Shown: one piece after another, positions 18,334 to 25,323 of the stretch
Position numbering within the stretch: position 1 is the stretch's first letter
Layout of the letters: the number at the start of each line of letters is the position of its first letter
Source: an uncultured Bacteroidales bacterium
GTDB lineage: Bacteria > Bacteroidota > Bacteroidia > Bacteroidales > UBA3663
Direction of reading: 5' to 3'
Length of the DNA: 31,125 nt
Assembly: GCA_937899265.1 (NCBI GenBank)
Contig: CALBPV010000006.1
Location: 1-31,125 of the forward strand
The notes under the pieces: model-generated
Databases searched by the model: none
Seen by the model: the letters and a program-made list of their open reading frames with translations, nothing else
Told to the model about the DNA's origin: nothing
Made by a program: the position numbers and the translations under genes

Positions 18334-19248
18334 TCAATCTCCTTTCTTTTTTAAATTAGCGGCCCGTGGATGAGCCTGTTTGTAATTAGACAATATCTCC
18401 TGTGGAGTTATATGCGTATAAATTTCTGTCGAATCGAGGCTGGCGTGACCCATTAGTTCCTTGACCGACATCAGGTCGGCTCCGGCTGTAAGCATGGCTG
18501 TTGCAAAGCTGTGCCTCAACACATGGGGGCTCCGCTTTGTCAGGGTAGGTATCTCGCTCAGTCTCGCGCGTACAATATTATATATGGCATTAGGCTTGAG
18601 CGGATTGCCGTCCTTGTCCACCAAAAACCTTTCGGTGGTACCCGGCGCCACTTCCCTGTGACGCAATTCCAGATAATGTCGAATCAGGGAATCCAATTCT
18701 TGACCGAATGGAATCAGCCTCTCCTTGTTCCCCTTTCCCAACACCTTCAGCATTCGTCCACCCAAATCTATATCGGCATCCCTCAGACCCAACAGTTCGG
18801 CTTTTCTCATTCCGGTTTGGTAGAGCATATCTATAATAAGCCTGTTCCTTTGGTCCTCGAAGGTATCTTCATAGTCCGTAGCGTCAATTACCCGATCCAT
18901 CTGTTCCGCCGTAACCCACGCCGGCAATTTCTTCGGCACTTTGGGCACACGGAGCAACTCCAGGGGATTCTTGTCCAGAATGCCCCGTTTTCGAAGGAAA
19001 CGGATGTACGACCTCAGAGCCGAAACTCTCTGTTTGATGCTGGAAGGGGCACGATGCTCTTCCATCATGCTCTTCATCCAAAGCCGCACGGTATTGAGGT
19101 CAATGTTCCTCGGGGTGAAGTCGCCTGTCTCGCGTCTCGAGAAGTCTTCAAATTGTAAAAGAGCCTCTTGATAACTCGTACGCGTCAACTCCGAATAATT
19201 CCTTTCATACCTTATGTAGTCCAAAAAGTCAACTGTTGTTTTATCCAT
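18334..19248 (-). CDS. Tyrosine recombinase, XerC/XerD family
   Basis: A 304-residue site-specific recombinase. The N-terminal SAM-like core-binding domain spans about residues 1-90 and the catalytic domain about 105-290. The full set of catalytic residues is present: R148 (TGMRKAE), K172 (GKGNKER), H242 and R245 (PHVLRHS), H268 (MGHASL) and the nucleophile Y277 (STEIYTHI). R148 and K172 fall at the same numbers as in E. coli XerD. The intact sites and stable house-keeping neighbourhood favour chromosome-dimer resolution rather than a mobile-element integrase, though the choice between XerC and XerD roles is open. A promoter lies just upstream and hpf follows in the same operon. Confidence 0.9.
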   Translation of the reverse strand: MDKTTVDFLDYIRYERNYSELTRTSYQEALLQFEDFSRRETGDFTPRNIDLNTVRLWMKSMMEEHRAPSSIKQRVSALRSYIRFLRKRGILDKNPLELLRVPKVPKKLPAWVTAEQMDRVIDATDYEDTFEDQRNRLIIDMLYQTGMRKAELLGLRDADIDLGGRMLKVLGKGNKERLIPFGQELDSLIRHYLELRHREVAPGTTERFLVDKDGNPLKPNAIYNIVRARLSEIPTLTKRSPHVLRHSFATAMLTAGADLMSVKELMGHASLDSTEIYTHITPQEILSNYKQAHPRAANLKKKGD

Positions 19249-19284
19249 CGTTATCTTGTACTTATTATCATCAATTTGACGGTG

Positions 19285-19316
19285 CTAAGGTAAGCATTTT
19301 TTTCGGGATTTCCAAA
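19285..19316 (-). promoter_or_regulatory. Promoter of the recombinase-hpf operon
   Basis: The minus strand has TTTG (19316-19313), a 20-nt spacer, then TACCTTAG (19292-19285), one base off the TAnnTTTG consensus. The predicted leader before the recombinase ATG is about 30 nt. Confidence 0.6.
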
Positions 19317-19397
19317 TCTTTTCCGACTTTTTTTTCTTTTTGGGGCAAAGTTTTTGATTTTTTAGACACTTTCAGCCCTTTTAAATACATTTTTTTG

Positions 19398-19405
19398 TAT
19401 CTTTG
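19398..19405 (+). promoter_or_regulatory. -7 promoter box abutting the rmuC start codon
   Basis: TATCTTTG, a perfect -7 box, ends only 4 nt before the ATG at 19410. Transcription from it would start at or just after the start codon. No good TTTG is found 19-21 nt upstream; TTTC at 19370-19373 is 24 nt away. Confidence 0.55.
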
Positions 19406-19409
19406 CAGC

Positions 19410-20651
19410 ATGCAAACGATACTTTTTATCATCATCGCTGCCCTTCTTTCGGCCACGGTTATTTTTGCGGTCTTTTACTTCCAGGCCAAACGCGAAACTG
19501 TCACCCGTGTTGCCGAAGCGAAAGAGGAAGCCCGCAAGTCGCAGGAGAAGCAGGAAGCCCTCCTGCGTGAACAGTTCGACCGTCAGCTCAAAGCCACAGT
19601 GGCCGAAATGAAGACGGCAACAGAGGAAATGCTCCAACGCCGCTCTCAACAGCTCACCGACATCGACCACAAACGTCTCGAGTCCCTCTTGACACCCTTC
19701 CAAAAGAACATCGACGACCTCCGCGCCTTCGTCGATAAGAGCGATAAGGAGAACACCTCCCGTATCACCCGCCTCGACGAAGCCATCAAACTCACCCTCC
19801 AACAAACGCTCAATCTCGGCAACAGTGCCGACCGCCTGGCCAATGCCCTTACGTCGGAAAACAAAACGCAGGGCAACTTCGGAGAAATGCGGCTCACCCA
19901 ACTGCTTGAAGATATGGGATTCACCGAGGGTGAACAGTTCGAGACCCAGAAAACGATGGAAGATCCCCTCACCCGGGAGACCATCAAGACCGAAGAAGGC
20001 CGGAGGCTCCAGCCCGATGTCATTCTGCATTTCCCCGACAAGCGCGACATCATTATCGACTCCAAGATGTCTATCAAGGATTACGAAGACTATTGTAACA
20101 GCGACAACGAAACCGCCAAGGCGCTCGCACTCAAAGCCCATATTGCCTCCGTACGACGTCATGCCGACGAATTGGCGCGCAAGAACTATTCCCGCTATAT
20201 TGCCAACGACCACCAGCGCATCGACATCGTCGTGATGTATATGTTCTCCGAGGGGGCCCTCCAATTGGCTTTGTCCAGTGACCCTACGCTTTGGAAGGAG
20301 GCCTACAACAAGGGCGTATTCATTACCGGCTCGGCCAACCTTTATGCCCTGCTCCGGGTGCTCGACCTCGCGTGGAAGAACATGTATCAGCTCACCAACC
20401 AACACGAAATGATGGAAGCGGCCAATGTCATTATCGAGCGCACTCAAGACTTTTTCGCCCGTCTCACGGCTCTCGAGAAGACGTTCGACAAGGTACATGA
20501 TGCTTTCCAAGACCTGAAGACCACAGCGGCTCCCGGCGGCAAATCGCTCCCCACTGCAGCCCACAAACTTCTTTCCTATGGTGCCCGGGAAAACCCCAAG
20601 AAAGCCAAAATTCCCTCTCCGAACGAAGACCTCCAATTGCCCGTTGAGTGA
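19410..20651 (+). CDS. rmuC: DNA recombination protein RmuC
   Basis: A 413-residue RmuC-family protein, thought to limit DNA rearrangement at inverted repeats. It starts with a single membrane helix (MQTILFIIIAALLSATVIFA), then a long coiled coil (about residues 30-110) and the RmuC core. The PD-(D/E)xK-like nuclease signature is visible as P202-D203 and D217-S-K219. The open frame extends upstream to 19236, but that part is AT-rich, runs through the promoter region and lacks family similarity, so the ATG at 19410 is preferred. It is divergent from the recombinase operon. Confidence 0.92.
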   Translation: MQTILFIIIAALLSATVIFAVFYFQAKRETVTRVAEAKEEARKSQEKQEALLREQFDRQLKATVAEMKTATEEMLQRRSQQLTDIDHKRLESLLTPFQKNIDDLRAFVDKSDKENTSRITRLDEAIKLTLQQTLNLGNSADRLANALTSENKTQGNFGEMRLTQLLEDMGFTEGEQFETQKTMEDPLTRETIKTEEGRRLQPDVILHFPDKRDIIIDSKMSIKDYEDYCNSDNETAKALALKAHIASVRRHADELARKNYSRYIANDHQRIDIVVMYMFSEGALQLALSSDPTLWKEAYNKGVFITGSANLYALLRVLDLAWKNMYQLTNQHEMMEAANVIIERTQDFFARLTALEKTFDKVHDAFQDLKTTAAPGGKSLPTAAHKLLSYGARENPKKAKIPSPNEDLQLPVE

Positions 20652-20711
20652 AAATTTTATCACCGAATGTGTTTAAATCCTTTTAAAACTGCCCGTTTTT
20701 GAGGAAGAAAT

Positions 20712-20735
20712 GTTAAATCTTGCGGAAAATTTAAC
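20712..20735. promoter_or_regulatory. Inverted repeat upstream of degP, possible operator
   Basis: GTTAAAT at 20712-20718 and ATTTAAC at 20729-20735 form a perfect 7-bp inverted repeat with a 10-nt centre. The right arm covers the place expected for the -33 element of the degP promoter. It could bind a repressor or activator. No T-run follows, which argues against an rmuC terminator. Confidence 0.4.
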
Positions 20736-20755
20736 TTAATCACAAAACTAAATGT

Positions 20756-20763
20756 TATATTTG
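20756..20763 (+). promoter_or_regulatory. -7 promoter box of degP
   Basis: TATATTTG followed by C matches TAnnTTTG. It lies 48 nt before the ATG. The -33 region is poor: TTTA at 20730-20733 with a 22-nt spacer, inside the inverted repeat. Confidence 0.6.
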
Positions 20764-20811
20764 CAGTCGAAAAATCGAACAAAATAAACATTTTTAATAA
20801 AGAATTAAGTT

Positions 20812-22308
20812 ATGAACACAGATTTCAAACACATTGCCGTCACTCTTCTGGTGAGTGCAGCCACGGCTTTCGGAACCTATTGGTTCTTGGCCGGTACCAA
20901 CCATGCGACAGCTCAGGAAGACCTTTCCCTGAACAACGACTCCAACATCACCAACGTCGGATTCTTCAATACCGTCAGCCACTCATCCGTTACCGAAAAC
21001 GACTTCACCAAAGCCGCCGAAAAGACCATCAATGCTGTTGTCGGCGTCAAAAACGTTCAGACCGTGCGTCAGCAATATCAGTCCGTGGATCCCTTCTTCG
21101 AGTATTTCTTCGGTTACCAGGGCCGCCAACAGCAGAAGCCCCAAACCAAAGAGGGCTATGGTTCCGGTGTCATCATCAGCGAAGACGGCTACATCGTGAC
21201 CAACAACCACGTCATCGACGGAGCCGATACCCTTACCGTCACGCTCAACGACCAGCGCCAATTCTCAGCCACACTTGTGGGCACGGATCCCAGCACCGAC
21301 ATCGCATTGCTCAAGATTGATGCCAAAGACCTCCCGACCATTCCCTTTGGAGAGAGCGATGCGCTCAAGATTGGAGAATGGGTGCTTGCTGTGGGCAATC
21401 CCTTCATGCTCAACTCCACTGTCACGGCCGGTATCGTATCGGCCAAAGCACGCAGCCTCGGCATGAGCAACGGCCAAATGGGTATTGAATCCTTCATCCA
21501 GACGGATGCAGCTGTCAATCCCGGTAATTCCGGCGGTGCGCTCGTCAATACTGCCGGCGAGTTGGTAGGCATCAACACGGCCATCTACAGCCAGACCGGC
21601 AACTATGCAGGCTACTCCTTTGCCGTGCCTTCCAGCATTGTCCAAAAGGTAGTCACCGACCTCCGTCAATACGGCGCTGTGCAGCGTGCCATGTTGGGTG
21701 TCATCATCCGCAATGTCGATGCTCAGTTGGCCCGTGAGAAAGGTCTCTCCGTCTCCGAAGGCGTTTATGTCGATGATGTCAGCGAAAACAGCGCTGCCGA
21801 AGCTGCCGGAATCAAGAAGGGCGACATCATCACAGCTGTCAACCATACGTCCGTCAAGACCTCTTCACAGCTTCAGGAGCAGGTAGCCCGCCATCGTCCG
21901 GGCGATAAGATTTTGGTCGAGTATCTCCGCGACGGCAAGTCTTCTTCTGTCAACGTAGAACTCAAGAATGCCCAGGGCAACACCGAATTGGTCAAGAAAC
22001 GTGACATCAGCGAATTGGGTGCTGAATTCTCTGCCCTCAGCCGCGAAGACCAGCTCCGCTACGGTGTACGTCACGGTGTGAAGGTCAAGAGCGTAAAGTC
22101 GGGCTCGGCCTTTGCCAAAGCCGGCGTGAAGGACGGATTTGTCATCCTTAAGGTCAATGACCGCTCCATCAACACCGAAAAGGAAATCAAAGCCATTGCC
22201 GAAGCGCTCACCTCGCGTCGCGACAATTCCGAAGACCCCGTCATGTTCATCGTCGGTGTCTATCCGCAGGGCAAGACGGCCTACTACGCCGTTGACTTGA
22301 GCAAATAA
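20812..22308 (+). CDS. degP: Periplasmic serine protease DegP/HtrA
   Basis: A 498-residue HtrA protease-chaperone for misfolded envelope proteins. A signal sequence or membrane anchor spans about residues 7-28, ending near ATAQE. The trypsin-like domain has the full triad: H133 (NNHVIDGAD), D163 (DPSTDIALLK) and S240 in GNSGGAL. Two PDZ domains follow, about residues 285-385 and 405-490. A glutamine-rich loop (GYQGRQQQKPQTKEG) precedes the protease core, like the LA loop of DegP. Length matches Bacteroidetes DegP. It is monocistronic: its own -7 box lies upstream and a strong terminator follows. Confidence 0.96.
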   Translation: MNTDFKHIAVTLLVSAATAFGTYWFLAGTNHATAQEDLSLNNDSNITNVGFFNTVSHSSVTENDFTKAAEKTINAVVGVKNVQTVRQQYQSVDPFFEYFFGYQGRQQQKPQTKEGYGSGVIISEDGYIVTNNHVIDGADTLTVTLNDQRQFSATLVGTDPSTDIALLKIDAKDLPTIPFGESDALKIGEWVLAVGNPFMLNSTVTAGIVSAKARSLGMSNGQMGIESFIQTDAAVNPGNSGGALVNTAGELVGINTAIYSQTGNYAGYSFAVPSSIVQKVVTDLRQYGAVQRAMLGVIIRNVDAQLAREKGLSVSEGVYVDDVSENSAAEAAGIKKGDIITAVNHTSVKTSSQLQEQVARHRPGDKILVEYLRDGKSSSVNVELKNAQGNTELVKKRDISELGAEFSALSREDQLRYGVRHGVKVKSVKSGSAFAKAGVKDGFVILKVNDRSINTEKEIKAIAEALTSRRDNSEDPVMFIVGVYPQGKTAYYAVDLSK

Positions 22309-22374
22309 TTCCTCTTCAATGTGTGATAAGTTCCTTGTGAACACTTCCATTTCAATAATAGCTTTTTCATTGTT

Positions 22375-22404
22375 CCGCATCGGCCTCAGGGTCGGTGCGG
22401 TTTT
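22375..22404 (+). terminator. Rho-independent terminator of degP
   Basis: An 11-bp stem (22375-22385 with 22390-22400, two G-U pairs) closes a TCAG tetraloop and is followed by TTTT. It lies 66 nt beyond the degP stop codon. Confidence 0.85.
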
Positions 22405-22541
22405 ATGTTCAAGCTGCCGGGGGCGTCTGAAATCGTACAAAAAACAGTTCTCCGAGCCCAAACTTCGGGGTTTTCGAAGCTAAAAACAGCCATTTTTGTC
22501 TTTTTTTGCTTTTCGATGCGGTTTATGTCACAAAAGTTTCT

Positions 22542-22549
22542 TATCTTTG
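22542..22549 (+). promoter_or_regulatory. -7 promoter box of the sigma factor-lipoprotein operon
   Basis: TATCTTTG followed by C, 22 nt before the ATG at 22572. No TTTG is found at the usual spacing; TTTA at 22522-22525 is only 16 nt away. The leader would be about 15 nt. Confidence 0.65.
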
Positions 22550-22571
22550 CGGAAAAATTCAACCCCGCCTT

Positions 22572-23240
22572 ATGAATAACAACCGACAATCGCGGCAGGA
22601 AGTGGAGGAAGTCAGCCGCTATCTCGAGATGATAGGCAACGAAGAGAAACTCTCTGAGGAGGAAACGCTCTCCCTCGTAAAACGCATACGTCAGGGCGAC
22701 GACAGTGCGCTCTCCCGCCTCACCCGTGCTCACCTCAAGTTCGTTGTTTCCGTTGCCACCCAATACCGGGGACTCGGCCTGGATCTCTTCGACCTCATCA
22801 ACGAGGGCAATATGGGTCTCATCCGCGCTGCCCGCAAGTATGACCCCGACAAGGGGGTACAGTTCATCAGCTATGCCGTCTGGTGGATACGCCAGAGCAT
22901 CGGCGATGCACTTTCGGCTGCACAGAAGGAACGCGACCTTGCGACAGCTTCGCTCAACGATGCACGGGGTAACGACCGCTCCACTTTGGCCGACTACATC
23001 GCCGACGAAGAGGCCGAACAGGCCGACAGCCGTGTAATCTCTCCCATCCATCAGGACCGCATCCAGCGTGCCATGCAGGATCTCCTCCCCCGCGAAAGGG
23101 AGGTCATTGCCCGTTCGTTCGGGTTCAACGGCTCTCCCATGACAATGGCCGAGATAGGCGAAGAAATGGGACTCTCCCGGAATCGCGTTCGCCAAATCCG
23201 CAAGAATGCATTCAAGAAACTGAAAAAACACAATCTCTGA
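22572..23240 (+). CDS. RpoD-like sigma-70 factor lacking domain sigma-3
   Basis: A 222-residue sigma factor, short against about 286 for Bacteroidetes RpoD. Region 1.2 (about residues 8-37, VEEVSRYLEMIGNEEKLSEE) and region 2 are intact, with LDLFDLINEGNMGLI near 70-84 and FISYAVWWIRQSI at 98-110, the core and -10 binding surface of group 1/2 sigmas. Region 4 (162-222) has LPREREVIARSFG and the helix-turn-helix MTMAEIGEEMGLSRNRVRQI. Only about 50 residues join them. They resemble region 3.2 (SLNDARGNDRSTLADYI), so region 3.0-3.1 is missing. The open frame runs 22 codons further upstream, but that part crosses the promoter. The next gene starts 6 nt later. Confidence 0.9.
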   Translation: MNNNRQSRQEVEEVSRYLEMIGNEEKLSEEETLSLVKRIRQGDDSALSRLTRAHLKFVVSVATQYRGLGLDLFDLINEGNMGLIRAARKYDPDKGVQFISYAVWWIRQSIGDALSAAQKERDLATASLNDARGNDRSTLADYIADEEAEQADSRVISPIHQDRIQRAMQDLLPREREVIARSFGFNGSPMTMAEIGEEMGLSRNRVRQIRKNAFKKLKKHNL

Positions 23241-23246
23241 CCCCTC

Positions 23247-25235
23247 GTGACACGTTTCTCTGCCATAATTACTTTGGCTCTTCTGCTGCTCTCCTCTTTG
23301 GCGGGGTGCAACACCGCCTCATTCTCCGCAGGCAAAGATGCCTACGACCGCGGAGAGTACTTTGATGCCCTTGCCGTTTTCAAACGGGTCTATCGCCGCA
23401 CCGATGCGCGCGAGGAGAAAGAGAAGAAGGCGCAGATATCCTGGTATATGGCCCTCTGCGACGAGAAACTGATGCAACCCCAGCGAGCTGCCGGCGATTT
23501 CCGCAATGCGATGCGCTACGGTTATCGGGACACCGCCCTATGGCTCCATCTGGCTCAGAACCTCCACGAATCCGGCCGCTACATCGAGGCGGTTGCAGCC
23601 TACGATTCCATGTTGGCACTCCATCCCGACCATCCTGTTGCTCTTTCCGGCAGGTTGGGAGCCCTCAATGCCGAACAGTGGAGACAGGACGGTTCCCGTT
23701 ACGAAATTTCCAAGTTTGCCCTCATCAACGGTCGCAGAGCCGACTTCTCCCCCGCAATTTGGGGGCAGGAGGATGAAATTCTCTACTATACCACCTCCAA
23801 CGACAAAGCCGAAGGAGACACCAAGAGCAAGATTACGGGCACCAAATTCTGCGACATTTGGATGATGGCCAAAGACGAGAAGGGCAAATGGCAACGTCCT
23901 GTCTCAGCCGGCACTGTCAATACCGCAGGCGACGAGGGCACTCCCGCTTTCACTCCCGACGGCGAGACCATGTACTTCACCGGTGCCGGAGGCTCCGCTT
24001 CCCGTCCGGCAGCGCCACAAATCTACGAGTCCCGCCGTTCTGACGGTTCTTGGGGTTTCGGTACCTTGGTCAATATCGGCATGGGCGACACCCTCTCCAC
24101 CTTTGCCCATCCGGCTGTTTCCCCCGACGGGCTTTGGCTTTATTTCGTCTCCGACATGCAGGGCGGGCAAGGTGGATTGGATCTTTGGCGCGTTTCTTTG
24201 GGTCAACACGGAATGGGCTTTCCCGAGAATCTCGGCCCGCAAATCAACACGGCAGGCAACGAGGAATTCCCCTCGTTCGACAACGAAGGCATTCTCTATT
24301 TCTCCACCGATGGCCGGCCCGGATTGGGTGGTCTCGACATCTTTTCGGCCCGTCTCGACGAGTGGGACCAATGGCACGTCGAACATTTGGGTGCCCCTCT
24401 CAACTCTCAGGGCGACGATTTCGGCATGACTTTCATGCATTCCACCAAGGAAGAACAGGAAGGGTGGTTCTCGTCCAATCGAGGACAGGGCAAGGGCTAC
24501 GACAACATCTACAAGTTCGTGTTGCCGTCCATCAAAGTCCGCATCACGGGCACCGTCTATGATATGGACGAATATCCCATTGCCGAAGCCATCGTGCGCG
24601 TGGTGGGACGCAACGGCATGAATTTCAAGAGTGTGACCAAACCCGACGGAACCTACGAGGTTTCCATCAACCGCTCCACTGAATATGTCATGATGTCCGG
24701 CAAGGAAGGATACCTCAACCGCAAGGCTCAGTTCCTCAGCGACTCGGCGCAGGAGGATGCCGACTATCAGGTGGATTTCTACCTGCCTGCCATCTCTGTG
24801 CCTGTGCTCATCGACAACATTTTCTACGACTACAATATGGCCACCCTGCGCGAGGAATCCTATCCCTCTCTCGACGAGTTGATTCAACTGCTCAACGACA
24901 ATCCCTATTGTGCCATCGAACTTTCGGCCCACACCGACCGAATCGGTTCCCAGGCCTTCAATCTCGACCTCTCTCAGCGCCGCGCCCAGTCGGTGGTAGA
25001 TTATCTGGTGTCTCAAGGCATCAATCCCGACCGGCTCACTCCCGTCGGCTACGGCAAAGAGACACCTAAAATTGTGACTGAGAAACTCCACGAACAGTAC
25101 GATTTCCTCCCCTACGGGCAGGTTCTTTCCGAAGAATACGCCGACAGCCTCACTGCCGAGCGGCAGGCCGTAGTCGATCAAATCAACCGCCGCACCGAGT
25201 TCAAAGTCACCTCCGTCACCTGGGGCATCGAGTAA
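23247..25235 (+). CDS. PorE-like OmpA-family lipoprotein (TPR, beta-propeller, CRD, OmpA)
   Basis: A 662-residue lipoprotein. A lipobox LAGC places the lipidated cysteine at C21. Then come TPR-like helices (about 28-150), a PD40-type beta-propeller (about 150-425, with repeats such as TPAFTPDGETMYF, HPAVSPDGLWLYF and FPSFDNEGILYF), a carboxypeptidase-regulatory-like domain (about 429-515) and an OmpA C-terminal domain (about 519-640). The peptidoglycan-binding signature HTDRIG...LSQRRA is present. This order matches PorE (PG1058) of the Porphyromonas gingivalis type IX secretion system, which has similar length. The start is GTG; no in-frame ATG would keep the signal peptide. It follows the sigma gene by 6 nt. 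A T9SS role is inference, since no other T9SS gene is in view. Confidence 0.87.
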   Translation: MTRFSAIITLALLLLSSLAGCNTASFSAGKDAYDRGEYFDALAVFKRVYRRTDAREEKEKKAQISWYMALCDEKLMQPQRAAGDFRNAMRYGYRDTALWLHLAQNLHESGRYIEAVAAYDSMLALHPDHPVALSGRLGALNAEQWRQDGSRYEISKFALINGRRADFSPAIWGQEDEILYYTTSNDKAEGDTKSKITGTKFCDIWMMAKDEKGKWQRPVSAGTVNTAGDEGTPAFTPDGETMYFTGAGGSASRPAAPQIYESRRSDGSWGFGTLVNIGMGDTLSTFAHPAVSPDGLWLYFVSDMQGGQGGLDLWRVSLGQHGMGFPENLGPQINTAGNEEFPSFDNEGILYFSTDGRPGLGGLDIFSARLDEWDQWHVEHLGAPLNSQGDDFGMTFMHSTKEEQEGWFSSNRGQGKGYDNIYKFVLPSIKVRITGTVYDMDEYPIAEAIVRVVGRNGMNFKSVTKPDGTYEVSINRSTEYVMMSGKEGYLNRKAQFLSDSAQEDADYQVDFYLPAISVPVLIDNIFYDYNMATLREESYPSLDELIQLLNDNPYCAIELSAHTDRIGSQAFNLDLSQRRAQSVVDYLVSQGINPDRLTPVGYGKETPKIVTEKLHEQYDFLPYGQVLSEEYADSLTAERQAVVDQINRRTEFKVTSVTWGIE

Positions 25236-25265
25236 ACTTCTCTGCCCGACAACAATGACAATTAT

Positions 25266-25300
25266 TAAAAAGGCCGCCCGTCACGAATGACAGGCGGCCT
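25266..25300 (-). terminator. Strong terminator of the nfn operon, possibly two-way
   Basis: A 13-bp stem (25271-25283 with 25288-25300, one G-U pair on the minus strand) with loop TTCG on the minus strand is followed there by TTTTTAAT. On the plus strand the tail is GATTT only, so it serves chiefly the minus-strand gene but may also stop the lipoprotein transcript converging on it. Confidence 0.9.
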
Positions 25301-25323
25301 GATTTACAGAGGTCAGTGAAAAA

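Noticed and set aside
18334..19248. The tyrosine recombinase as an integrase marking a mobile island at the tRNA genes
   Set aside because: No att-like direct repeats of tRNA ends, no foreign genes or shift in composition nearby, and the flanking genes are all core housekeeping genes.
19236..19409. An upstream extension of rmuC by 58 codons
   Set aside because: It crosses the divergent recombinase promoter and the rmuC -7 box, and places an aromatic-rich segment before a normal RmuC membrane helix.
22386..23231. A 281-codon minus-strand frame opposite the sigma factor gene
   Set aside because: It lies opposite a well-supported sigma-70 gene; no domain is visible.
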